11,076 nt of DNA, from contig QHBQ01000157.1 of the NCBI GenBank assembly GCA_003243865.1, forward strand, positions 1 through 11,076, read 5' to 3'. The notes under the pieces are model-generated. The model was not told the origin of the DNA, did no database searches, and saw only the letters and a list, made by a program, of their open reading frames with translations. Origin of the DNA: Candidatus Chloroheliales bacterium. GTDB taxonomy: Bacteria > Chloroflexota > Chloroflexia > QHBQ01. Positions 6,111-11,076 of this stretch are shown one piece after another (positions within the stretch are counted from its first letter, which is position 1; each line of letters starts with the position of its first letter). The translations under genes and the position numbers were made by a program.

Positions 6111-7205
6111 TCATATGCTCACTTCCAACCCTTCAACCGCCACTTCGAGGGCGCGAAGCTGGGCGCGAGTGCCGACCACGATCAGGCGATCGCCAGCCGC
6201 GATTGGCGCGTCAAGGCCGGGGTTGGGGATTAGCTTACGCTCGTCGCAATGGATTGCCAGCACGGTGGGCGCTTCGCCGCGCACTGCCTGAAGCAAAGCG
6301 CCGAGTTGCGTGACCCGCCCGACCAGCACCTCCTCGATGCCAAAATCGGTTGTTTCGTCGTGCATCAGGATGTCAAGGTAGTTGGCGACGGCGGGGCGGG
6401 TCGCCAGAGTTGCCATGCGCAAGCCGCCCAGTTCGTAGGGGGAGACCACATGGTCAGCTCCGGCCATGCGGATTTTGCTGCTGTTCTCAGTGTTGCCGAC
6501 GCGCCCCACGATCAGCAGGTCGGGGTTGAGCGCCCGCGCCGACAGAGTAATAAAGATGTTACCAGCGTCACTATCAGAGGAGGCGATCAGGGCACGGGCG
6601 CGCTTAATGCCCGCCTCGCGCAGCACCTCGTCGCTGGTGGCATCGCCATTCAGCACCGGCAGTTCGCGCCCGCGCGCCACTTCCGCCGAATCGGGATTGT
6701 TATCAACCACTACTACCTGATGGTGTTCCTGCAACAACTGCTGCGCCACCATCTGCCCCATCCTGCCGTAGCCACAAATGATGTAGTGGTCGCGCATCTG
6801 ATTTATCTGGTTCTGCATCCGCCGTCTCCTCACCAGCCCTGAAGCCTGGGTTTCGACCGCCAATTCGGTCACTGCGCCCAGCACATAGAGCAATATGCCC
6901 AGCCCGCCAATGACTACCAGCGAAGCAACCACCCGTCCCCAGCCGTCGAGCGGATGTACCTCTTGATAACCAACCGTGGTGACGGTGGTGATGGTCATGT
7001 ACAGGGCGTCACCGAGACTCCAGCCCTCCACCAGCATGAAAGCGGCAGTGCCGAGCGCGAGGAAGGTTAGCAGTACCAGCACCGTAAAGCGCAGCCGCCC
7101 TGCCAGCTCGCGGATACGCTTGACGCTACCCTCTGCCCCCAGCAGGGCGCGGCGCAGGCTGGCGCGCTGATCCTTCTTTTCGGCCTTGCTAGGTTCGTCT
7201 CTCAT
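6111..7205 (-). CDS. Two-helix potassium channel with RCK (TrkA-N/TrkA-C) domains
   Basis: Inner-membrane ion channel of 364 residues built like MthK. A basic cytoplasmic N-terminus (1-38) is followed by helix 1 (about 40-59), a pore loop 'ALYMTITTVTTVGYQEVHPL' (67-86) and helix 2 (about 91-113). The filter is T77-V-G-Y-Q81, with Gln in place of the second Gly of the classic TVGYG. After a short basic linker an RCK N-domain begins at 139, with the Rossmann loop G145-Y-G147-R-M-G150 and the acidic end of strand 2, D168. The TrkA-C domain covers about 285-364. Such channels are gated by ligands bound to the RCK ring. The frame starts at ATG 7205, which has no Shine-Dalgarno site but lies exactly where transcription should start. 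Potassium as the ion is inferred from the family. Confidence 0.92.
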   Translation of the reverse strand: MRDEPSKAEKKDQRASLRRALLGAEGSVKRIRELAGRLRFTVLVLLTFLALGTAAFMLVEGWSLGDALYMTITTVTTVGYQEVHPLDGWGRVVASLVVIGGLGILLYVLGAVTELAVETQASGLVRRRRMQNQINQMRDHYIICGYGRMGQMVAQQLLQEHHQVVVVDNNPDSAEVARGRELPVLNGDATSDEVLREAGIKRARALIASSDSDAGNIFITLSARALNPDLLIVGRVGNTENSSKIRMAGADHVVSPYELGGLRMATLATRPAVANYLDILMHDETTDFGIEEVLVGRVTQLGALLQAVRGEAPTVLAIHCDERKLIPNPGLDAPIAAGDRLIVVGTRAQLRALEVAVEGLEVSI

Positions 7206-7211
7206 CGGTTG

Positions 7212-7240
7212 ATTATAGATTAGCTACCCTTTGCCGTCAA
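7212..7240 (-). promoter_or_regulatory. Near-consensus sigma-70-type promoter of the channel gene, leaderless
   Basis: On the minus strand TTGACG (7240-7235) and TATAAT (7217-7212) are separated by exactly 17 bp: five of six and six of six matches to the consensus. Six bases separate the -10 box from the ATG at 7205, so the expected first transcribed base is the A of the start codon. A run of eight T (7261-7254 on this strand) lies just upstream of the -35 box, where an UP element would be. Confidence 0.75.
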
Positions 7241-7321
7241 TAAGGTCAGTAATAAAAAAAATTCCTCTATATTCGGCAGTGATTCAGCGAAAGATCATAT
7301 CCAAAGCATGGGCAAATGCGT

Positions 7322-7327
7322 TATAAT
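7322..7327 (+). promoter_or_regulatory. Candidate -10 element of the second sigma gene
   Basis: A perfect TATAAT in the divergent gap of 189 bp. It predicts a start near 7334 and a leader of about 60 nt before the GTG at 7395. The hexamers 16-18 bp upstream (around 7298-7305) do not resemble TTGACA, so the promoter is either weak, helped by an activator, or chance. Confidence 0.4.
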
Positions 7328-7394
7328 GGATGCACCAGGCAAAGTAACCATTTTCTTACTATCGCCCAGCATGGATTGATTCAGGAGCGGCCAG

Positions 7395-8186
7395 GTGCAA
7401 GAGCATGATGAGCAGGTAGATGGAGCCGACCTCGCTGAGGCCGGAACCGACCATACCCAAAGTTATGACTTGATATCTCTAGTAGATGCCGCCCGTCACG
7501 GCGATAGCGCCGCGTTGAGCGACATCTATGAACGCTTTTGTGATCGCATCTATCGCTACGCATTGTTCAAGCTGGGAGACAGCCAGCAGGCCGAGGATCT
7601 CTGCGCGCAGGTGTTCCTCAAGATGATGGAGAGCATTAATCGGTTCGAGTGGCGACCTGGCGGGGGCGACGGTCGTCAGATCAATCCGGCGGCGTTCTCA
7701 TCCTGGCTATATCGCATTGCTCACAATCTGATCACCGACCATGTGCGCCGCGAGGCGCGCCGCCCCGCCGTTTCGCTCGATAGTGTTGCCAGTTATCTTC
7801 CCGACAGCAAAGACCCCGCCAGTGACGCCGAGGCTGCGCTCTTCCGCGAACAACTAGCAATTGCTCTTGATGGTTTGACCGACTTGCAAGCCCAGGTGAT
7901 CGCCTTGAAGTTCGGCAGCGGCTTTAGTAACGCCGAAGTGGGGCAGATGCTAGGGCGCAGCGAGGGCGCGATCAAGGCACTGCAATACAGCGCCTTGCAG
8001 AAGTTGCATCGTTTGCTTGGACCCATGATCGAAAGCTTAATCGCGAAAAAACTATGGGCAGAATTAGTATCGAAGAAGCGCTTGATGACTGCTTGCAGCG
8101 CCTCCCAACCGAGGGGCTGGACGATTGTCTGCGCCGCTATCCACAGTATACCACCGAGCTGCGCGGCCTGCTGCAGCTTAGTATGA
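7395..8186 (+). CDS. ECF-like RNA polymerase sigma factor with an atypical C-terminal tail
   Basis: Alternative sigma factor, 263 residues as read. The GTG at 7395 is chosen because AGGAG (7383-7387) lies seven bases upstream. Region 2 spans about 38-123, with 'IYERFCDRIYRYALFKLGD', 'QAEDLCAQVFLKMM' and 'FSSWLYRIAHNLITDHVRR'. Region 4 spans about 157-208, with 'LTDLQAQVIALKFGSGFSNAEV' and the helix-turn-helix 'SEGAIKALQYSALQKLHRLL'. The sigma fold is finished by about residue 216. The last 46 residues (218-263) hold five Cys, show no family resemblance, and arise from reading the next gene in another frame after the A6 run at 8046-8051. One base fewer there would end the protein at TAG 8065-8067, after about 223 residues, a more usual end. 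The neighbouring DUF5667 gene is the likely partner. Confidence 0.88.
   Translation: MQEHDEQVDGADLAEAGTDHTQSYDLISLVDAARHGDSAALSDIYERFCDRIYRYALFKLGDSQQAEDLCAQVFLKMMESINRFEWRPGGGDGRQINPAAFSSWLYRIAHNLITDHVRREARRPAVSLDSVASYLPDSKDPASDAEAALFREQLAIALDGLTDLQAQVIALKFGSGFSNAEVGQMLGRSEGAIKALQYSALQKLHRLLGPMIESLIAKKLWAELVSKKRLMTACSASQPRGWTIVCAAIHSIPPSCAACCSLV
8046..8051 (+). other. A6 tract at the sigma/DUF5667 junction
   Basis: Six A directly before CT-ATG of the DUF5667 gene. The sigma frame reads it as AAA-AAA. With five A the sigma frame would stop at 8065-8067. With seven A it would run straight into the DUF5667 frame and make a fusion. With the six seen, it continues in a third way to 8186. Confidence 0.8.
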
Positions 8187-9349
8187 AGGTCAGCCGCGCC
8201 AACGCCGCCATCGTGTTGAGCAACGCGGCGCGCGAACGGATGCGGGCGCAACTGTTCAAGTCCGCCCCGATTATCACTGCCAACCCCACCGTGCCTGCCA
8301 GGGCAGCGGCAGCGCCTCTCCCTGCTACCCCACTCCACCCCGCCGCCCGCGGTGCGCTCTTCAACCACCCGCTGGCCCGCGCCGCGCTCGTGCTGCTGGT
8401 GCTGGCCGCCCTGTTCGTGGGGGTCGGCGCCGCTGCTGCCCGCACCGTGCCAGGCGATACGCTCTATCCGGTCAAGCGTCTGTACGAGGGTATCCGCGTC
8501 CAATTCAGTTTCAACGACTACGATAAGGCCACCGCCCACCTCGATTTCGTCAGCACGCGACTCGACGAGATTGAGGCGCTCTTCCAGCACAAGACTACAA
8601 TTGGCACCGACCTGTTTACCGACCTCGACGACAACGTCTCCTACTGCACCGCCGAACTGAATTCGAGCAGCTTTAGCCGCAAGCAGCAGCTTGCTAGCGC
8701 CCTCGGCGCGGCGCTACAGCGTGAGCAGCAGGTGCTGACGTCGGTTAGCAGTGGGGTTGCCACCGACGCCCGGCAGAGTTTCAAGACAGCGCTGGATCGC
8801 ATAAATAGTGATTACCGGGTAGCGACTCAATATGCGCCCAGCTTGCCGCCGCTCGCCACGCCGGTTGGTACTCCCGCCCTGCCAGCGGCCGAGGCCAGCC
8901 CCACCCCGCTGTTGGGCGGCCCGACACCGACTGGGGCGGCAACCGCAACTGACACCCCAGCCATCACCAATACCCCCACCATTACCGCCACCTCGACTCC
9001 TCAACCAAGCGCCACCAGCACGCTCCCGCCGAGCGCCACCAGCATACCCCGGCCCAAACCCAGCAACACACCGCAACCACCGTACCCTACTCCGACCGCC
9101 CTTGACCGCCCCAGCCCGACCGCCACCGATGCCCCCAAGCCGCCGGAGACGCCTACCCCGTTCATGCTCAAGCCGACGGCAACCCCTGTCCCACCCAGGT
9201 TCAAGCCAACGCCGACTCCTGCCCCGGCCGTGCCATCGCCGCCTCAAACCGGCATACTCCAGCCCCTCCCCAACCACCCAACGGTCACGCCACCCCATTC
9301 AACATTCAACTCATCACTTTCGTCGCAGCACCTGCCGCGCCAGGGCTAG
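8054..9349 (+). CDS. DUF5667-type membrane protein with Pro/Thr/Ser-rich tail, probable sigma partner
   Basis: A 431-residue single-pass membrane protein and likely regulator of the sigma factor before it, judged by the recurrent pairing of such genes in Chloroflexota and actinobacteria. Residues 5-45 ('IEEALDDCLQRLP...CLRRYPQYTTELRGLLQLS') match the usual cytoplasmic start, which supports the ATG at 8054. One helix lies at about 107-129. The DUF5667 signature 'PGDTLYPVKRLYEGIRVQFS' (133-152) with 'HLDFVSTRLDEIEAL' begins an outer helical domain to about 255. From about 262 to 415 the chain is a Thr/Pro/Ser-rich stalk, presumably reaching through the wall. No Shine-Dalgarno site precedes the ATG, so translation may depend on the sigma gene, which it overlaps by 133 nt. 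Its last 36 nt overlap the convergent flippase gene. Anti-sigma function is inferred. Confidence 0.83.
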   Translation: MGRISIEEALDDCLQRLPTEGLDDCLRRYPQYTTELRGLLQLSMKVSRANAAIVLSNAARERMRAQLFKSAPIITANPTVPARAAAAPLPATPLHPAARGALFNHPLARAALVLLVLAALFVGVGAAAARTVPGDTLYPVKRLYEGIRVQFSFNDYDKATAHLDFVSTRLDEIEALFQHKTTIGTDLFTDLDDNVSYCTAELNSSSFSRKQQLASALGAALQREQQVLTSVSSGVATDARQSFKTALDRINSDYRVATQYAPSLPPLATPVGTPALPAAEASPTPLLGGPTPTGAATATDTPAITNTPTITATSTPQPSATSTLPPSATSIPRPKPSNTPQPPYPTPTALDRPSPTATDAPKPPETPTPFMLKPTATPVPPRFKPTPTPAPAVPSPPQTGILQPLPNHPTVTPPHSTFNSSLSSQHLPRQG

Positions 9350-10981
9350 CTCCTCCACGCTGAAGGTGCGCAGGACGAACAGTAGCGCAACGTAGAGCAG
9401 CGCCATCACTGCCGCAGCGGCTAGCGCGGGCAGGCCGAGCGCGAGCGTGGCCCAGACGCCCGCCGCACCGAGCGCCGCCGCCAGGGTGGGTCGCCAGGCG
9501 AGGGCGAACAGGTTGGGCATGGCGCTCAGTTCGGTCCGCGTCCAGAGGTAGAGCGGCACCAGCAGCACCAACTCGCTCGCCACCGTCACCCAGCTTGCTG
9601 CATACAGGCTGAACATGGGGATGAGGATGAGGTTGGCAACGATGTTGAAGGCAGCGACCAGCACGAAGGCGACCGTGATCAGCCGCTGGCGGTTGAGCGC
9701 AATCAGCACATACTGGGTCAGGCCGTTGAAGAAGCTGAAGGGCAGGAACAGGATCAGTATCTGCAAGGCCGCTGCCGCATCGGGCAGGTACTTGTCACCG
9801 GCGAACAGCCAGATGATCGGCCCACTGAGCAGCAGGGTGGCGGCCACGGCGGGCATCGCGATCAGCAGCAGCAGCTTGAGGGTGAGGGTATAGGCCCGCA
9901 GCAGCCCGTTGCGGGCGTCGGCAGCGTAGCGCGAGAGCAGTGGGAAGATGGCAAAGGTGAGGTTGGCGGTGATTAGCGGGAAGAAGTTGATGAACTTGTA
10001 GGCGGCATCGTAGCGGCCCAGCACTTCAGACGGATACTCAGCGCGCAGAATCTGGTAGTCCACCTTGAAGAACAGGTTCTGCAGCAGGCTGTTGAGCAAC
10101 AGGGGCAGGGCAACCAGCAGCAGGCCGAAGGCGAAGCGGCGTTCGAACTCCAGATGCGGCCTCAGCAGAGCGCGGCGCATCCACACGAGCAGGATGGCGG
10201 CGGTTACGCTGTTGATCAACACCGGCGTAGCGCCCAGCACAATCAGCATCAGCGGGCTGGGCTGGTAGCTGTTCGCCAGCCAGACCAGCCCCAGTGCGCC
10301 CAGGCCGACCACGAACTTGACCGCCGCGGTGATAATCGTCACCAGCGCGGGGACGGTCATCCGCTCGTTGGCCTGGAACACGGCAGTGCAAGCGGCGGCC
10401 AGCGACCCCGGCAGCAGCGAGACGGCCAGCAGCAAGGTGGCGGCAATGATATAGGGGGCATTGTCTAGCTGGCTGCCGAGCAGCAGGCTGGGGTTGGGGA
10501 TTAGCAGCAGGGCGAGCAGGAGGATAGTAAGCAGGCTGAGGCCGACGCGGAGCAGCATGGTGTTGCTGAAGTAGCGGTTGGCCTGCGCCGTATCGCGGGC
10601 GACATCGCGGATGAGCAGCACGTCGAGGCCCCAATTGGTAATCGTGCTGGCGTATAGCCAGATGCTGACCGCGAAGGCGTAATCCCCATTCAGCCCCGCC
10701 CAGATTATATGCAGCACCAGCAGCCCGTAGACGGTATCAATCGCCTTAGTCAACAGTTGGGCTAGCAGCGGGCTGACGCTGTTGCGGGCAACGCGGCGGG
10801 CGGTGCTTACACTCTCCGCTTCCGGGTTACTCTCCCTCCCCCCTTGTGGGGGAGGGTTGCTTATACTCTCCCTCCCCCACAAGGGAGGAAGGTTGCTTAT
10901 ACTCTCCCCTTGCGGGGGAGGGTTGCTCATATTTTCCCTCCCCTCTTGCGGGGGAGGGTTGGGGTGGGGGGTGGCGCTCAT
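9314..10981 (-). CDS. Polysaccharide flippase (MOP superfamily, Wzx-like) with repeat-derived N-terminus
   Basis: Probable multi-pass inner-membrane exporter of lipid-linked oligosaccharides, 555 residues. The recognisable family start is at about residue 61, 'ARRVARNSVSPLLAQLL', followed by 'NWGLDVLLIRDVARDTA' (116-132), a typical motif. About a dozen or more hydrophobic helices follow to the C-terminus. The ATG at 10981 overlaps the stop of the preceding gene (ATGA), a translational-coupling layout that supports this start. Between residues 4 and 52 the sequence is four degenerate copies of 'SNPPPQGGRES', made by translating palindromic repeats. M18 is the only other early Met and also lies in the repeats; there is no start codon between them and the first helix, so at least part of the repeat is translated. 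The substrate cannot be told. Confidence 0.9.
   Translation of the reverse strand: MSATPHPNPPPQEGRENMSNPPPQGESISNLPPLWGRESISNPPPQGGRESNPEAESVSTARRVARNSVSPLLAQLLTKAIDTVYGLLVLHIIWAGLNGDYAFAVSIWLYASTITNWGLDVLLIRDVARDTAQANRYFSNTMLLRVGLSLLTILLLALLLIPNPSLLLGSQLDNAPYIIAATLLLAVSLLPGSLAAACTAVFQANERMTVPALVTIITAAVKFVVGLGALGLVWLANSYQPSPLMLIVLGATPVLINSVTAAILLVWMRRALLRPHLEFERRFAFGLLLVALPLLLNSLLQNLFFKVDYQILRAEYPSEVLGRYDAAYKFINFFPLITANLTFAIFPLLSRYAADARNGLLRAYTLTLKLLLLIAMPAVAATLLLSGPIIWLFAGDKYLPDAAAALQILILFLPFSFFNGLTQYVLIALNRQRLITVAFVLVAAFNIVANLILIPMFSLYAASWVTVASELVLLVPLYLWTRTELSAMPNLFALAWRPTLAAALGAAGVWATLALGLPALAAAAVMALLYVALLFVLRTFSVEELALARQVLRRK
10828..10974. repeat. Four palindromic repeats inside the start of the flippase gene
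   Basis: Units begin at 10828, 10864, 10900 and 10930, with lengths of 36, 36, 30 and about 45 bp. Each has TA[C/T]TCTCC-like bases, a CCCTCCCCC...GGGGGAGGG palindrome and GGTTGCT[T/C]A. The first three spacings are multiples of three, so the reading frame survives. In the second unit the centre is inverted relative to the first. The fourth unit ends in a G-rich stretch. The sequence shares CACCCCAACCCTC and the C-run/G-run core with the cluster at 4285-4398. Confidence 0.82.
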
Positions 10982-11076
10982 TTGACCACAATCAGCAGGA
11001 TTAGGGCGATCAGCATCATCAGTGCAATGCTGCCGATGGTGAAGAAGCCGAGCAGCAGGATGAAGCGGCGGTCGGC
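10978..11076 (-). CDS. C-terminal fragment of a membrane protein, cut by window edge
   Basis: The last 32 codons of a gene that begins beyond the window. The visible residues start ADRRFILLLGFFTIG, continue as one long hydrophobic helix, and end 'IVVK' at TGA 10980-10978. A short basic 'DRR' before the helix suggests a C-terminal transmembrane anchor. The stop overlaps the flippase ATG by four bases (ATGA), so the two genes share an operon and are probably translationally coupled. Given the neighbour it may act in polysaccharide assembly, but the fragment is too short to name. Confidence 0.7.
   Translation of the reverse strand, partial: ADRRFILLLGFFTIGSIALMMLIALILLIVVK

Noticed and set aside
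7337..7370. GTAACC near 7346 upstream of the second sigma gene, also present in the leader of the first sigma gene, as a shared ECF -35 motif
   Set aside because: A six-base match in two gaps of about 190 bp is weak, and neither copy has a -10 element at the right spacing.
8046..8052. AAAAAAC as a classical -1 ribosomal slippery heptamer (A-AAA-AAC)
   Set aside because: The phase is wrong: the sigma frame reads AAA-AAA-CTA, not A-AAA-AAC, so standard tandem slippage does not apply. Slippage on the bare A run remains possible.
8832..9395. Long alternative frames on both strands over the Pro/Thr-rich region (plus 8832-9395, minus 8714-9298)
   Set aside because: These are shadows caused by the GC-rich, low-complexity coding of the DUF5667 tail. 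They give Arg/Pro-rich or Gly/Arg-rich translations with no domain.
10828..10974. A short CRISPR-like array
   Set aside because: The units are tandem palindromes with no unique spacers, period 30-45 bp, and no cas gene is near.

Overview
The window carries GC-rich bacterial chromosomal DNA, most likely from a member of the Chloroflexota. Three things point there: a DUF5667 membrane protein with a long Pro/Thr/Ser-rich tail beside an ECF-type sigma factor, a GH18 protein ending in two copies of the 'GYPLT...VQYFER.RFE.HPENQPP' repeat common in that phylum, and palindromic C/G-rich repeats whose translation reads 'NPPPQGGRE'. I cannot place it below phylum. No RNA genes, transposase, integrase or CRISPR array are visible.

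Layout, left to right. A diacylglycerol/lipid kinase (+, 1-936, only its extreme N-terminus cut off) converges on a small membrane protein (-, 1005-1670), with a hairpin between them. Next on the minus strand is a sigma/anti-sigma pair: an ECF sigma factor (3497-4204), then a zinc-finger anti-sigma with one membrane helix and a beta-propeller-like outer domain (1839-3455). Upstream of it lies a three-copy palindromic repeat cluster (4285-4398), then a secreted GH18 glycosidase (4403-6019) and a two-helix potassium channel with RCK domains (6111-7205). All of these are on the minus strand. The channel has a near-consensus promoter placed so that transcription should begin at the A of its start codon.

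A second sigma system runs on the plus strand, diverging from the channel. An ECF-like sigma factor (7395-8186) overlaps a DUF5667 membrane protein (8054-9349) by 133 nt in another frame. A run of six A at the junction decides whether the two products are separate or fused. The DUF5667 gene converges on, and overlaps by 36 nt, a polysaccharide flippase (-, 9314-10981). The flippase N-terminus is built from in-frame copies of the same palindromic repeat family. Its ATG overlaps the stop of a further membrane-protein gene cut by the right window edge.

Most genes fit envelope functions: lipid phosphorylation, wall or polysaccharide hydrolysis, polysaccharide export, potassium flux, and two membrane-linked sigma circuits that could sense the cell surface. 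The shared theme is an inference from product types; no single operon joins them. I see no strong case for a new defence or mobile system. The most unusual points are the repeat-invaded flippase N-terminus, the A6 junction in the second sigma locus, and the apparently leaderless channel gene.
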